Shown here piece after piece: positions 1 through 9,779 of a stretch of 54,940 nucleotides of DNA. The notes below the pieces were generated by a model that was not told where the DNA came from, did no database searches, and saw only the letters and a list, made by a program, of their open reading frames with translations. Source of the DNA: Paracoccaceae bacterium (GTDB taxonomy: Bacteria; Pseudomonadota; Alphaproteobacteria; Rhizobiales; Stappiaceae); assembly GCA_002709505.1 (NCBI GenBank), contig PARB01000078.1:1-54940 (forward strand), given 5' to 3'. Numbering within the stretch: the first letter of the stretch is position 1; every line of letters starts with the position of its first letter. Position numbers and translations under genes: made by a program.

Positions 1-2
1 CG

Positions 3-992
3 ACGGTGGAGGCGGAGCTGGAGCCCGGTCACGGGTTTGCCGCCTGCATGGCGCGGCTCTTTCCCTGTGGTTCGATCACCGGCGCGCCGAAACTGAGGGC
101 GATGGAGATCCTGCACGAGCTGGAAACCGGCCCGCGCGGGATCTACACCGGCGCCATCGGCCACCTTGCGCCCGGCGGCGACTTTCGCTTCAACGTCGCG
201 ATCCGCACCCTGGTGGCGCGCACGCCCGAGGGTGCCAGCGAAGGCCCCTTCGAGATCGGGACGGGATCGGGTGTCGTTTTCGATTCCGGGGCCGGTCCCG
301 AATATGCCGAAAGCTGGCTGAAGCTCGCCTTCCTTGAGCGTCCGCTGCCGGATTTCGCCCTGATCGAGACCATGGCCTGGCATCCGGGCGAGGGCTATCT
401 GCTCTTGGAGCGCCACATGCGCCGGCTTCGGACGAGCGCGGCCCGGCTCGGGTTCGCCTGTGCGCCGGAGAGGATCGCGGCGGCGCTTGCGGAACGTGCG
501 GCGGGGTTCGACGCGCCGCGCCGGGTCCGGCTGGAAGTCTCCGCCGACGGGCGATTTCGCCTTGCCGACGAAGCGCTCGCGCCGACGCCGCCGCGCTGGC
601 GCATCGCGCTGTCGGACACGCCGGTCGATGCCGACAACCCGCTGCTTGCCCACAAGACGACGCGCCGCGCGCTATACGACGAGACACTGAAGCGGATGAT
701 CAAGACCCGGGGATGCGACGAGGTTCTGTTCGTCAACCGGGACGGCTTCGCGACGGAAGGAAGCTACACCAATCTCTTCGTCGCGCGGGCGGGCCGGCTG
801 CTGACGCCGCCGCTTGCCCACGGCCTGTTGCCGGGCACGCTGCGCGAAGCCCTGCTGGACAGCGGACGGGCCTTCGAGGCGGAGCTGACGCTGGACGATG
901 TGCTGCGGGCCGAAAAGGTCTATTTCGGCAATTCGGTACGCGGGCTGGTCGCAAGCGACATCCAGTCCCGGCCGGCGGCCGACGGCGCGTAA
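3..992 (+). CDS. Aminodeoxychorismate synthase/lyase fusion (PabB-PabC), 5' partial
   Basis: This gene enters from outside the window; the reading frame is open from the first base. The first ~110 visible residues are the C-terminal end of a chorismate-binding PabB/TrpE-type domain, recognisable from FPCGSITGAPKLRAMEI and the RGIYTGAIGHL stretch. The remainder is a class IV PLP aminotransferase fold, 4-amino-4-deoxychorismate lyase (PabC), with HKTTRR carrying the expected catalytic lysine and the TEGSYTNLF and GLLPGTLRE motifs. The two halves together convert chorismate to p-aminobenzoate for folate synthesis in the cytoplasm. Fusion of PabB to PabC is a known arrangement. The last ~70 nt overlap the tail of the convergent nucleotidyltransferase gene. 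Confidence 0.93.
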   Translation, partial: TVEAELEPGHGFAACMARLFPCGSITGAPKLRAMEILHELETGPRGIYTGAIGHLAPGGDFRFNVAIRTLVARTPEGASEGPFEIGTGSGVVFDSGAGPEYAESWLKLAFLERPLPDFALIETMAWHPGEGYLLLERHMRRLRTSAARLGFACAPERIAAALAERAAGFDAPRRVRLEVSADGRFRLADEALAPTPPRWRIALSDTPVDADNPLLAHKTTRRALYDETLKRMIKTRGCDEVLFVNRDGFATEGSYTNLFVARAGRLLTPPLAHGLLPGTLREALLDSGRAFEAELTLDDVLRAEKVYFGNSVRGLVASDIQSRPAADGA

Positions 993-1744
993 CCGCGCGC
1001 GGGCGCAGGTTCGGCCGCTCCCGGCTCCGCTTCGGTTCCGCCGGCTTCCATGTGCGGCGCGCCGGCATCGCCCGCCGCATCCGGCCAGGGCACGATCTCA
1101 AGCTCGGGCCAGGCCGCCGACATGCGCGCCGCCTTTTTCGCGTAGGTCTCGGCGTTGTCGAGCACGGGATTGGGCACCAGCCGCATGGCGAAGACATCGG
1201 CAAGGCCGAACGGCGCGACAATCGACAAGCGGTCGTCGTTTTCCAGCCGCACGGCCACGGCATGGGTCTTGGACGCATAGTTCAACAGCGCCTCATCGGT
1301 GCAGCGCAGCTTCGGATAAGCACGGCCGAAGCGGGCCTGAAACCACAGGTGCACCCGCGCCTGATTGCGGATCTCGACGGGAACCGGCGCATCGGCGAAG
1401 AGCGCCGCGCCGCGAGCGATTTCCCGGTCCTCCGCCTCATAGCCGGTGTCCGTGCCGTCGAAGTACAGAAGGTCGTAGTCCTTGATGCCGTGGCCCGGCG
1501 CGCGGCCGGTGAGCGCGTTCCACACCGTCTGGTAGATCGCGCCGCTGGCCAGGCGCCAGTCCGGCAGCGCAAGCCGTCTGGCACCGCGCAGCACCCGCAT
1601 CAGCGGCAGGTCGGTGCGCAGGAGAAGCTCCAGCACCCGGCGGCGGTCGTCCTCGCTCGCGCACGCGGGGTCGCCCAGCGTCGTGCGGTCGAGGGCAAGG
1701 CCGCTCGACGGCACCGGATTTCGAGGCGATGTCTGTGCGGCCAC
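920..1744 (-). CDS. Nucleotidyltransferase family protein (COG3575-like)
   Basis: A 274-residue protein with the core IKDYDLLYFD (a D-x-D-type metal-binding strand of the nucleotidyltransferase fold), then RVHLWFQARFG and the block TDEALLNYASKTHAVAVRL, as in the small uncharacterised COG3575 nucleotidyltransferase family. A GTG start at 1744 is chosen because GGAG lies 6 nt before it and the conserved part begins soon after; the open frame extends upstream to 1957 but that extension is arginine-rich and has no family resemblance. The natural substrate is unknown. The 3' end overlaps the convergent pabBC gene by 73 nt, so the last ~25 residues share DNA with it. It is separated from pheT by about 150 bp and need not be in that operon. 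Confidence 0.8.
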   Translation of the reverse strand: MAAQTSPRNPVPSSGLALDRTTLGDPACASEDDRRRVLELLLRTDLPLMRVLRGARRLALPDWRLASGAIYQTVWNALTGRAPGHGIKDYDLLYFDGTDTGYEAEDREIARGAALFADAPVPVEIRNQARVHLWFQARFGRAYPKLRCTDEALLNYASKTHAVAVRLENDDRLSIVAPFGLADVFAMRLVPNPVLDNAETYAKKAARMSAAWPELEIVPWPDAAGDAGAPHMEAGGTEAEPGAAEPAPARGYAPSAAGRDWMSLATSPRTELPK

Positions 1745-1892
1745 GAAAGTCTCCAGATCAAGAACCCTGCCCCGCAGGCGCCCACGCGCCCGGCTCTCGC
1801 CGGACGCGCCGAAGCACCTCGCAAAGGGTATGGGACACGGCGTCCCGGCACAAGCCGCCAGCCGAAGGGTCCGGCCGGCGCGGGGGACGGCC

Positions 1893-4313
1893 TTAGCCGC
1901 GCAAGCTGCCGCCGGTCGCCTTTTCCACCGCCGCGCGGATCTTGGCCGCGACCGCATCGATGTCCTCGTCGGTCAGCGTCTTGTCGCGCGGCTGCAGCGT
2001 GACGTCGATGGCGAGCGACTTGCGCCCCTCCTCGATGCCCTTGCCGCGATAGACGTCGAACAGCGTGACGTCGACGATCAGCGCCTTGTCGGCGCCGCGC
2101 GCGGCCTTGATCAGCTTGTCGGCGGTCACCGCCTCGTCGACGACGAAGGCGAAGTCGCGGCGCACCGGCATCAGGTCGCTGGCGTTGAAAGCACCCTTGG
2201 AGCGGCCGCCCTTGCCCTTGGGCACGGGGATCGCGTCGAGGAACACCTCGAAGACCGCGACCGGTCCGTCGATGTCGAGATCGCGCATGACGCGCGGATG
2301 CAATTCGCCGAAGCGGGCGAGCACCGTCTTGGGACCGAGGCGCAATTCGCCCGAGCGGCCGGGGTGCAGCCAGTCCGGCGCCTCGGCGAAGACCATCAGC
2401 TTGTCGACCGGCGCACCGGCTGCGGCAAGCGCTGCCTCGGCGTCGGCCTTGGCGTCGAAGACGCCGACGGGGGCGGCATTGCCCGCCCAGTGACGGTCGG
2501 AGCCGGTGAAGGCGGCGGTGCCCCGGCGCACGCCGGCGGCGACCATCGACTGGCCCTTCGGCGTGTCGTTGGCGAAGACCTGGCCGACCTCGAAGAGCGC
2601 GACATCCGGATAGCCGCGGTCGGCATTGCGCTGCGCGGCGGCTGCAAGCCCCGGCACGAGGCTCGGGCGCATGTCCGACATGTCGGCGGAAATCGGGTTG
2701 GCGAGTTCAAGATCGCGCCCGCCGCCGCCGAAGGCTTCCGCCTGCTGGCGCGAGATGAACGACCAGGTAACCGCTTCCTTCATGCCGCGCACGGCGAGCG
2801 TGCGCCGTGCCTGCGAGCGGCGCGTCTGGGCGATGGTCAGCACCCGGTCGGAGACCGTCGACTGGCGCGGCAGCGGGGTGGAAACCACCTTGTCGAGGCC
2901 GACGATGCGCACGACCTCCTCGACGAGATCCGCCTTGCCGTGCACGTCCGGGCGCCAGGACGGCGGCGAGACCTTGACGGTGTCGCCGCTGCCGGCGACC
3001 CAGAAGCCGAGCCGGCCGAGCACGCCCTTGATCTCCGCATCCGACAGCGAGAGGCCCGACAGCCGCTTGACCTCGGCGAAGGGGAAATCGATGACGCGGT
3101 CGGTGTCGGGAATGGCGCCGGAGAAGGTCGTCTTGCTCGGCGTGCCGCCGCACAGGTCCATCACCATCTGCGTGGCAAGCTCCAGACCCGGCAGGCAGAA
3201 CTGCGGATCGACGCCGCGCTCGAAGCGGTAGCGTGCGTCGGTGTTGATGCCGAGCGCACGACCGGTGCGGGCGATGTTGGTCTCGTCCCAAAGCGCCGAT
3301 TCGATCAGAACGTCGGTGGTCTCGGCGGTGCAGCCGGAGAGCTCGCCGCCCATGATGCCGCCGATGGATTCCAGACCGTTCTCGTCGGCGATCACGCACA
3401 TGGTGTCGTCGAAGCGGTAGGTCTTGCCGTCGAGCGCCAGCAGTTCCTCGCCGGCCCGGCCGCGCCGCACGGTGAGGTCGCCCTTGACCTTGGCCGCATC
3501 GAAGACATGCAGCGGACGGCCGCGGTCGAAGGTGATGTAGTTGGTGATGTCGACCAGCGCGTTGATCGGGCGCAGGCCGATGGCGATCAACCGCTTCTGC
3601 ATCCACTCCGGCGAGGGGCCGTTCCTGACGCCGCGCACGAGGCGCAGGCCGAAGGCGGGGCAGAGCGACGGCGTGTCGCCGAAGTCCAGATTGACGGTCA
3701 CCGGGCAGTCGCCCTCGCCCGCGACCGGCTGCGGGCGGTTTTCCTTGAACTTGCCGAGACCGGCTGCGGCAAGGTCGCGGGCGATGCCGGCAACGCCGGC
3801 GCAATCGGGACGGTTCGGCGTCAGGCCGATCTCGATCACCGGATCGTCGATGCCGGCATAGGCGGCGAAGGAGGCGCCCACAGGCGCGTCCTCGCCGAGA
3901 TCGATGATGCCGCTGTGCTCGTCGGACAGCTCAAGCTCGCGCTCCGAGCACATCATGCCGAAGCTTTCCACGTCGCGGATCTTGCCGACCGAAAGCGTCA
4001 CGTCGATGCCCGGAACGTAGTCGCCGGGACGCGCCAGCACGCCGACGAGACCGGTGCGGGCATTGGGCGCGCCGCAGACGATCTGCAGCAGCTCGCCGCC
4101 ATCGCCGGCGTCGACGCTGAGCACCTTGAGCCGGTCGGCGTTCGGGTGCTGCTTCGCCTCCACCACGCGGGCGATGGTGAAGCTCTTCAGCTTGTCGGCC
4201 GGATTGACGACATCCTCGACCTCCAGGCCGATGCGGGTCAGCGTCTCGACGATCTCGTCGAGGCCGGCGTCGGTCTCCAGGTGATCCTTGAGCCAGGACA
4301 GGGTGAATTTCAT
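1893..4313 (-). CDS. pheT: Phenylalanyl-tRNA synthetase beta subunit
   Basis: An 806-residue PheT, slightly longer than the ~795 residues usual in enterobacteria. The order of domains is standard: the N-terminal [15 protein letters not shown] start, an EMAP-like tRNA-binding domain (about residues 40-150), the B3/B4 editing region in the middle (around [16 protein letters not shown]), the B5 domain, a catalytic-like core and a C-terminal FDX-ACB domain in the last ~90 residues. With PheS it forms the (alpha-beta)2 enzyme that charges tRNA-Phe; the beta subunit edits Tyr-tRNA-Phe. It lies downstream of pheS on the same strand but is separated from it by a membrane-protein gene, so it is probably still co-transcribed. 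Confidence 0.97.
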   Translation of the reverse strand: MKFTLSWLKDHLETDAGLDEIVETLTRIGLEVEDVVNPADKLKSFTIARVVEAKQHPNADRLKVLSVDAGDGGELLQIVCGAPNARTGLVGVLARPGDYVPGIDVTLSVGKIRDVESFGMMCSERELELSDEHSGIIDLGEDAPVGASFAAYAGIDDPVIEIGLTPNRPDCAGVAGIARDLAAAGLGKFKENRPQPVAGEGDCPVTVNLDFGDTPSLCPAFGLRLVRGVRNGPSPEWMQKRLIAIGLRPINALVDITNYITFDRGRPLHVFDAAKVKGDLTVRRGRAGEELLALDGKTYRFDDTMCVIADENGLESIGGIMGGELSGCTAETTDVLIESALWDETNIARTGRALGINTDARYRFERGVDPQFCLPGLELATQMVMDLCGGTPSKTTFSGAIPDTDRVIDFPFAEVKRLSGLSLSDAEIKGVLGRLGFWVAGSGDTVKVSPPSWRPDVHGKADLVEEVVRIVGLDKVVSTPLPRQSTVSDRVLTIAQTRRSQARRTLAVRGMKEAVTWSFISRQQAEAFGGGGRDLELANPISADMSDMRPSLVPGLAAAAQRNADRGYPDVALFEVGQVFANDTPKGQSMVAAGVRRGTAAFTGSDRHWAGNAAPVGVFDAKADAEAALAAAGAPVDKLMVFAEAPDWLHPGRSGELRLGPKTVLARFGELHPRVMRDLDIDGPVAVFEVFLDAIPVPKGKGGRSKGAFNASDLMPVRRDFAFVVDEAVTADKLIKAARGADKALIVDVTLFDVYRGKGIEEGRKSLAIDVTLQPRDKTLTDEDIDAVAAKIRAAVEKATGGSLRG

Positions 4314-4379
4314 GGCATCGGTCTCTTGTCTTCATGTCGCGGAGGGCGCCGAAACGGGCGGCGCCATTCGACGCGACCG

Positions 4380-5033
4380 TCAATCGGTCGGGGTGAAACG
4401 GTCCAGATCGGGCATCACGGAGGCCCCGGCATAGGACTGCGCGAAACGCAGGCCGATCTCGTGCAGCCGGTCGTTCCAGCGCTCCACCTGCCGGTCGGTG
4501 ATCCCGTCGCCGCCGGCGATCGCCTGCGAGGCCTCGATCTCGATCTGGTCGCGCAGGAGGCCGAGTTCCAGCATGGCCGCATCCTCGGCCTGGCTCTTGT
4601 CGAGCCAGCCGTAGGTCATCGCGCCGATGAGCACCAGCAGCGCCAGGGCGGAGGTCGCCGTCGACCATTTCGAGATCCCGGCGATGCGCCGTTCGCTCGT
4701 CACCAGCACGATGGTGGCGATGGTCAGGAAGGCGGTGATATAGACCGCCGTCAGGAAGCTCTGGTACTTGTCAGCCGCGCTGGCCTCATGGCTTGCCCGC
4801 AGCCGGGTGATGCGGTCGCGCAGGTACAGCACCGGATCCGCGCCGGCGCCAAGACCCTGGCGGAAATAGTCGTCGCAATAGCGCAACCGACCGCGCTCCT
4901 CGGTCTTTTCGGCGCAGACCTCCAGGAAGGAGGGCGCGCCCGCCCCAGCCGTCTGGACTTGAGCCTGAACCTGCGCCGGCAGGGCGACAAGCACCGCCAG
5001 CAGCACCAGCCAAAGGGCTGCGAGATGCTTCAT
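4380..5033 (-). CDS. Hypothetical membrane protein between pheS and pheT
   Basis: A 217-residue protein that I cannot assign to a family. The N-terminus [21 protein letters not shown] is a clear signal peptide or membrane anchor. A cysteine-containing periplasmic-looking stretch follows ([20 protein letters not shown]), then two transmembrane segments (around [19 protein letters not shown] and [16 protein letters not shown]) and an acidic soluble tail. The start is fixed by an ATGA overlap with the pheS stop codon, which implies translational coupling to pheS. Its product is an envelope protein while its neighbours are cytoplasmic synthetase subunits, so the link is probably transcriptional rather than functional. 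Confidence 0.8.
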   Translation of the reverse strand: MKHLAALWLVLLAVLVALPAQVQAQVQTAGAGAPSFLEVCAEKTEERGRLRYCDDYFRQGLGAGADPVLYLRDRITRLRASHEASAADKYQSFLTAVYITAFLTIATIVLVTSERRIAGISKWSTATSALALLVLIGAMTYGWLDKSQAEDAAMLELGLLRDQIEIEASQAIAGGDGITDRQVERWNDRLHEIGLRFAQSYAGASVMPDLDRFTPTD

Positions 5034-6112
5034 CGCGACAGCCCCCCGAACAGCGTCGGAAGGTCGAGCGGGCGGAAGCCGTAGTGGTCGATCCAGCGCA
5101 CGTCGGCGTCGAAGAAGGCGCGCAGGTCCGGCATGCCGTATTTCAGCATGGCGATGCGGTCGATGCCCATGCCCCAGGCGAAGCCCTGATACTCGTCCGG
5201 GTCCAGCCCGCAGTTGCGGATGACATTGGGATGGACCATGCCGCAGCCGAGGATCTCCAGCCAGTCGTCGCCCTCGCCGATCTTCACCTCGTTGCCCGAG
5301 CGGTCGCAGCCGATATCGACCTCCATCGACGGCTCGGTGAAGGGAAAGAACGACGGGCGGAAGCGCATCTTGATCTCGTCGACCTCGAAGAACGCCTTGC
5401 AGAATTCTTCCAGGATCCACTTCAGGTGACCGATGTGGCTGCCCTTGTCGATGACCAGACCCTCGACCTGATGAAACATCGGCGTATGCGTCTGGTCGCT
5501 GTCGCAGCGATAGGTGCGGCCCGGCGTGATCACGCGGATCGGCGGCTTTTGCGACATCATCGTGCGGATCTGCACCGGAGAGGTGTGGGTCCTGAGCAAC
5601 ATACGCTCGCCGTCTTCCTTGGGATGCAGGAAGAAGGTGTCGTGCATGTCGCGGGCCGGATGGTCTTCCGGGAAGTTCAGCGCCGTGAAGTTGAGGTGGT
5701 CGGTCTCCACGTCCGGGCCTTCGGCGATGGAAAAGCCCATGTCGGCGAAGATCGCGGTGAGTTCGTCGATCACCTGGCTGACGGGATGAATGCGGCCGGT
5801 TTCCGAAGGGGCTGAGCGCAGCGGCAGGGTGACGTCGACCCGCTCCGCCTCGAGCCTGGCGTTGAGGGCCGCCTCCTGCAGCACCTCGCGGCGCGCGCCC
5901 AGCGCCTCGCCGACGCGGTGCTTCAGGCCGTTGATCGCCGGACCCATTTCCCGGCGCTCCTCCGGCGAAAGCTTGCCGAGCGTCTTGAGCTGCTCGGAGA
6001 CCGAGCCCTTCTTGCCAAGGGCCGCGACCCGGACCTCTTCCAGCTCGGCTTCGTTCGACGCGGCGGCAATGGCCGCGAGGATCTCGGATTCCAGGGTTTC
6101 GAGTTCGGACAT
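5030..6112 (-). CDS. pheS: Phenylalanyl-tRNA synthetase alpha subunit
   Basis: A 360-residue class II synthetase catalytic subunit. Class II motif 1 is seen around [20 protein letters not shown], the substrate strand at [12 protein letters not shown], motif 2 at [20 protein letters not shown] and motif 3 at [17 protein letters not shown]. The N-terminal ~100 residues form the expected coiled-coil arm ([15 protein letters not shown] onward). The start at MSELETLE (6112) is preferred over upstream in-frame ATGs because the family begins there. It attaches phenylalanine to tRNA-Phe with PheT. It overlaps the next gene by ATGA. Confidence 0.97.
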   Translation of the reverse strand: MSELETLESEILAAIAAASNEAELEEVRVAALGKKGSVSEQLKTLGKLSPEERREMGPAINGLKHRVGEALGARREVLQEAALNARLEAERVDVTLPLRSAPSETGRIHPVSQVIDELTAIFADMGFSIAEGPDVETDHLNFTALNFPEDHPARDMHDTFFLHPKEDGERMLLRTHTSPVQIRTMMSQKPPIRVITPGRTYRCDSDQTHTPMFHQVEGLVIDKGSHIGHLKWILEEFCKAFFEVDEIKMRFRPSFFPFTEPSMEVDIGCDRSGNEVKIGEGDDWLEILGCGMVHPNVIRNCGLDPDEYQGFAWGMGIDRIAMLKYGMPDLRAFFDADVRWIDHYGFRPLDLPTLFGGLSR

Positions 6113-6252
6113 GGCACCGTCGGGATTTGCGGCGCACGGACAGGCCCGCGCGCGCGGCATGGTGAGAAGGTTTCCGGTCTTTTAGCAGACTTTTTGCCGG
6201 TTTCCAGCCGCAGCGGCACACCCGGTCCACATGCGTCGGCGCAAGCGGGCCG

Positions 6253-6462
6253 CTACTTGGTCAAAAGCAGCTTCTCGAAGCGCGTGATCGACAGGCGGTA
6301 GGTCATGTCCTTGTGTCTGATGTGCACCTCGCGCGCGCCCTGAAAAAGCGCGGAACTGTCAAGTTCGAGCGGCGCAAGATCGGGCTTGGGTCCCCCGCCG
6401 AAGGGCCGGCGTGCGCCCGGCCGGCGAAGCAGCGACCGGCGGACGGACGTGTCTTGAGGCAT
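6253..6462 (-). CDS. hemP: Hemin uptake protein HemP family
   Basis: A 69-residue protein whose C-terminal half, REVHIRHKDMTYRLSITRFE followed by KLLLTK, matches the short beta-hairpin HemP/HmuP family. HemP proteins usually lie in heme-uptake loci, and in several rhizobia HmuP is needed for heme-receptor expression. The start at 6462 has a good AAGGAG 7 nt upstream. The divergent gene pair across the intergenic region (DUF2325 protein and a heme-monooxygenase-like protein) supports a role in heme use. No heme receptor or ABC transporter is seen in this window, so those genes must lie elsewhere if present. Confidence 0.9.
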   Translation of the reverse strand: MPQDTSVRRSLLRRPGARRPFGGGPKPDLAPLELDSSALFQGAREVHIRHKDMTYRLSITRFEKLLLTK

Positions 6463-6514
6463 GACAATCTCCTTGAACGACTAGGGTGCGAAACCACCGC
6501 GCCCGACTAATTTA

Positions 6515-6537
6515 TGACTCAATTACTCATGTTTTAT
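6515..6537. promoter_or_regulatory. AT-rich element, copy 1 (possible iron-responsive operator)
   Basis: The sequence contains TGACTCAATTACTCA, an imperfect dyad of the form TGA-N9-TCA, followed by TGTTTTAT. It lies about 50 bp before the hemP start. The dyad resembles, but does not exactly equal, the RirA iron-responsive operator reported in rhizobia as TGA-N9-W-TCA. Iron regulation is an inference. Confidence 0.4.
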
Positions 6538-6636
6538 CGCGGGCGCAATCCTCGCCATTCGCCTGTTGAAAAACACCGCAGGCCGGGCGGCTTCGTCCAT
6601 GCCGTCGCACCTTGCAGGGGCGACAGGCTTTTAACT

Positions 6637-6659
6637 TGACTCCAATTATCATGTTTTAT
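6637..6659. promoter_or_regulatory. AT-rich element, copy 2 (possible iron-responsive operator)
   Basis: This copy contains TGACTCCAATTATCA followed by TGTTTTAT. It differs from copy 1 only by a one-base insertion and a one-base deletion inside the dyad. It lies ~260 bp before the DUF2325 start, and each copy could serve one of the two divergent units. Confidence 0.4.
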
Positions 6660-6917
6660 AGATCTCAAGGCGTTCGCCGGCCCCATCCGTGTCCAGGGCG
6701 CCGCCGGACATGTCCAAGCGCCAGCAAGCCAGGCCGGCATCTCCCTCGCCGGTTCAGCCAGCCATGCCTTCGTCCTGCAAAACTGCGCGCGGCACCGTCC
6801 GCAGGTGCCGCGTCGTGCCGCGCACCCCGCGAGGATCCATGCTGCCGCCAGTCCCCAATTGCCGTCTTTCCGCGCGCGGCTTGCGCGCCGCCTCGCCCCA
6901 CCGACCGGAGGTCCGTC

Positions 6918-8210
6918 ATGTGCGCGGGCGATGACCGCATCGGCGCGGCCATTGCCGCCGCGATCAAGGCCGAGACGTCCGGCGCCGCATCCGACACCGG
7001 GGAGACGGAACCGCGCCGCCGGATCGCCCTTTGGGAGCAGAGCGACAACGTGCATTGCTCGATCGTCGGAACCTGCGCCAGTGTCGGCGACCTGCGCCGG
7101 ATCGCGCGGCGGATCGGCATGGAGGTTGCCGCCGAGACCCCCGATTACGACCTGCACGGCCACTTCGTCCGCCTGTCGACCACTGACAACGCCTTTTCCC
7201 GCGCGTTCCAGAAACTCCTCGACACCCGCTACGAGGGCGCCTTGCGGCGGATCGCGCGCACCCGAAGCGCGGCGGATCTGGCCGCGCTTTGGGACGACAT
7301 GTGCGATCGCGGCCAGGTCGCACCCGCCTATTGGGCCTTCATGAGCCACGGTCACGTGCCGAACGACCTTCGGGTGCGCGTCTTCGGCGAGGTGCACATG
7401 TGGTCGCATCTGGCCGGCGCCTCCTTCCGCCGCAAGACCGTGGAGGCGGCGGCGCTGCGTGACCAGATCCGCGAGACGCAGGAGCGTGCCCGGCGCACCG
7501 AGGCCGGGCTTCACGCAGCCCTGGCGGAGCGCGATCGGGAGATCGCCCTGCTGCGCGCACGCCTTACCGAGCTGCAGGCAAGCGCTGCCCGCGGCGCCGA
7601 CGCCGCCACAAAGCCGACAGGCCGGTCGCAAGCCGACGCGCTGCAGCGCCGGTTCGACAAGGCACAGCGCGCGCTTCAGGGGGCAAGGGTCAGGGCGCGC
7701 CAGGCGGAGGCGCGTCTCCGCGACATCGAAAAGGCGGGACCGGATCACCCGGCCGCGCGCGGCGCTTCGCCGGCCGCAGCCTCTGCAGCGCCCGCCCCAC
7801 CGGTTTCGGCGGGGATCGCAACGCTGCCGGCGTCAGCCGGAAAACCCCGCACCGTGCTCTATGTCGGCGGGCTGCACGGCCACCGCGACCGATTGCGCGG
7901 CATTGCCGCCGGCTTCAACGCCGCCTTTTTGCACCACGACGGCGGAGTTGAGGATGCCCCGCAACGGCTCGACCAGCTGCTGCCGTCGGTCGACTGCGTC
8001 TTCTGCCCCGTCAGTTGTGTCAGTCACGACGCCTGCCTGCGCGCCAAGCGGGCCTGCCAGAAACTCAATACGCCTTTCGTGCCCTTGCGCAGCGCCGGCC
8101 AGAGCGCCTTTGCAAAGGCGCTGCGCAGCCTTGTCGAAGGCGACGGTCATGGCCAAGTATCGGGTCACGACCCGCTACAGGAGGACACCCCGACATGTTC
8201 ATCGCCATGA
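6918..8210 (+). CDS. DUF2325 domain protein linked to heme genes
   Basis: A 430-residue protein. The N-terminal ~170 residues contain a conserved-looking block with HCSIVGTCASVGDLRRI and DYDLHGHFVRLS. A predicted coiled coil follows (about residues 170-275, rich in Arg/Glu/Ala heptads) and then a Pro/Ala linker. The C-terminal DUF2325 domain runs from VLYVGGLHGHRDRL to FVPLRSAG and includes the typical HHDGG and CVSHDACL motifs. Cysteines cluster in VFCPVSCVSHDACLRAKRAC, which could bind metal or heme, though this is not shown. The start is set by GGAGG 6 nt before ATG 6918. The gene overlaps the following monooxygenase by 16 nt. DUF2325 proteins are recurrent neighbours of hemP in alphaproteobacteria; the biochemical role is unknown to me. 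Confidence 0.85.
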   Translation: MCAGDDRIGAAIAAAIKAETSGAASDTGETEPRRRIALWEQSDNVHCSIVGTCASVGDLRRIARRIGMEVAAETPDYDLHGHFVRLSTTDNAFSRAFQKLLDTRYEGALRRIARTRSAADLAALWDDMCDRGQVAPAYWAFMSHGHVPNDLRVRVFGEVHMWSHLAGASFRRKTVEAAALRDQIRETQERARRTEAGLHAALAERDREIALLRARLTELQASAARGADAATKPTGRSQADALQRRFDKAQRALQGARVRARQAEARLRDIEKAGPDHPAARGASPAAASAAPAPPVSAGIATLPASAGKPRTVLYVGGLHGHRDRLRGIAAGFNAAFLHHDGGVEDAPQRLDQLLPSVDCVFCPVSCVSHDACLRAKRACQKLNTPFVPLRSAGQSAFAKALRSLVEGDGHGQVSGHDPLQEDTPTCSSP

Positions 8211-8509
8211 ACCGCTTTCGCGTCAAACCCGGCCACGAGGACGACTTCGAAACCGTCTGGCGCAACCGCGAGCGCAAGCTTTCCGACGTGCCGGGCTTCA
8301 GGGAGTTTCACCTCTTGCGCGGCGCGACCGGCGATGACCACACGCTGTTTGCCTCCCACACCATCTGGGAGAGCGAGGACGCCTTCCGTGCCTGGACCAA
8401 GAGCCAGGCCTTCCGCGACGCCCACAAGAACGCCGGCGACAACAAGCCGCTCTACCTCGGACCGCCCGATTTCGAGGGCTTCCACGTGGTGCTCGCCGAA
8501 GGACGGTAG
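8195..8509 (+). CDS. Heme-degrading monooxygenase-like protein (ABM fold)
   Basis: A 104-residue antibiotic-biosynthesis-monooxygenase fold protein beginning [19 protein letters not shown], with [10 protein letters not shown] and [17 protein letters not shown], the pattern of IsdG/HmuQ/HmuD-type heme monooxygenases. Family members open the heme ring in the cytoplasm to release iron. The start at 8195 has GGAGG ~10 nt upstream and overlaps the DUF2325 stop, so the two are probably translationally coupled. The context with hemP makes heme degradation more likely than another ABM role; the catalytic residues cannot be confirmed by eye. Confidence 0.85.
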   Translation: MFIAMNRFRVKPGHEDDFETVWRNRERKLSDVPGFREFHLLRGATGDDHTLFASHTIWESEDAFRAWTKSQAFRDAHKNAGDNKPLYLGPPDFEGFHVVLAEGR

Positions 8510-8597
8510 AGCGGGAAAACCGGGCGGGCAGCGGTTTTGCGCCGGCCACGGGCGTGGTAAGCTCTCCTTGAGATCCTGCAACCGGAACGGGAAATTC

Positions 8598-9698
8598 ATG
8601 AAGATCGACGGAACCCCCTATCGCGCGATCTGGCCGGGTGAAGACGGCGTCAGCGCCTGCATCATCGACCAGACCCGGCTGCCGCATGAATTCGTCACCG
8701 TGGATCTGCGCAGCGTCGACGAGGCGGCCACCGCCATTCGCGACATGTGGGTGCGCGGCGCGCCGCTGATCGGCGCCACCGCCGCCTACGGCATGGCGCT
8801 GGCGATGCAGCGCGACGCGGGCGACGCCGCGCTTGCCGCCGCCTATGACACATTGATCGCGACGCGGCCGACGGCGATCAACCTGAAATGGGCACTCGAT
8901 GCCGCCCGTGCCCGTCTGGCGCCGCTCGGCCAGGCGGAGCGCGCGGAGGCCGCATGGCGCTTCGCCGCCGAGCTCTGCGACGAGGACGTCGCCGTCAACC
9001 ACGCGATCGGCGCGAACGGCCTCGCGCTCATCCGCGAGATCGCTGCAAAGAAGCAGCCCGGCGAACGGGTCAACGTGCTGACCCATTGCAATGCCGGCTG
9101 GATCGCCACCGTCGACTGGGGCACCGCCACCTCGCCGATCTATCAGGCGCATGACGCCGGCATCGACGTGCATGTCTTCGTCGACGAGACCCGGCCGCGC
9201 AACCAGGGCGCCAGCCTGACGGCCTGGGAGCTTGGCAAGCACGGCGTGCCGCACACGCTGATCGTCGACAATGCCGGCGGCCACCTGATGCAGCACGGCC
9301 AGGTCGACATCGTCATCACCGGCACCGACCGCACCACCGCGCAGGGCGACGTCTGCAACAAGATCGGCACCTATCTGAAGGCGCTGGCGGCGAAGGACAA
9401 CGGCATTCCCTTCTATGTCGCGCTGCCCTCCTCCACCATCGACTGGACCGTGCGCGACGGCGTGCGCGAGATCCCGATCGAGGAGCGCAGCGGCGAGGAA
9501 GTCACCTGGATCCAAGGCCGGCGCGCCGACGGCACGCTCGACAAGGTGCTGATCTCGCCGCCGGACACGCCCGCGGCGAACCCGGCCTTCGACGTGACCC
9601 CGGCGCGTCTGGTCACCGGCCTGATCACCGAGCGCGGCATCTGCGCGGCCAGCGCCGAAGGCCTCGCCGGCCTCTTCCCGGAGCGCGCGGTGGCATAG
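8598..9698 (+). CDS. mtnA: S-methyl-5-thioribose-1-phosphate isomerase
   Basis: A 366-residue MtnA of the eIF2B-alpha-like superfamily. Diagnostic motifs are [17 protein letters not shown] (phosphate-sugar site), [17 protein letters not shown] with the catalytic cysteine, and [19 protein letters not shown] with the catalytic aspartate. It isomerises methylthioribose-1-phosphate to the ribulose form in methionine salvage, and in some bacteria deoxyadenosine by-product salvage uses the same step. No other salvage gene is in view. It lies 81 bp upstream of the divergent ArgS-like gene on the same strand; co-transcription is possible but may be incidental. Confidence 0.95.
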   Translation: MKIDGTPYRAIWPGEDGVSACIIDQTRLPHEFVTVDLRSVDEAATAIRDMWVRGAPLIGATAAYGMALAMQRDAGDAALAAAYDTLIATRPTAINLKWALDAARARLAPLGQAERAEAAWRFAAELCDEDVAVNHAIGANGLALIREIAAKKQPGERVNVLTHCNAGWIATVDWGTATSPIYQAHDAGIDVHVFVDETRPRNQGASLTAWELGKHGVPHTLIVDNAGGHLMQHGQVDIVITGTDRTTAQGDVCNKIGTYLKALAAKDNGIPFYVALPSSTIDWTVRDGVREIPIEERSGEEVTWIQGRRADGTLDKVLISPPDTPAANPAFDVTPARLVTGLITERGICAASAEGLAGLFPERAVA

Positions 9699-9779
9699 CG
9701 CGGCACGGCTTGCCTAATCGACCGAAGGTTGCAAGACTGATCCGGACACGCGTCTTTTCGCGTCTTTCGGAACGGATCG

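Larger units (their letters stand above)
6463..6917. promoter_or_regulatory. Divergent hemP / DUF2325 control region
   Basis: A 455-bp gap without a convincing gene between two divergent heme-related transcription units. Its middle is locally AT-rich and holds two near-identical 23-bp elements 122 bp apart (listed separately). The right half is GC-rich; an open frame running from 6612 into the DUF2325 gene is arginine/proline-rich and lacks a ribosome site, so I treat it as leader rather than protein. Iron-responsive control is the natural guess from the flanking genes. Confidence 0.55.

Noticed and set aside
920-1957. Long form of the nucleotidyltransferase starting at 1957
   Set aside because: The extra N-terminus is Arg-rich without similarity; the GTG at 1744 has a good ribosome site.
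1614-5084. 1156-codon open frame antisense to pheT
   Set aside because: It is a GC-rich shadow: pheT on the other strand has clear family motifs and this frame has none.
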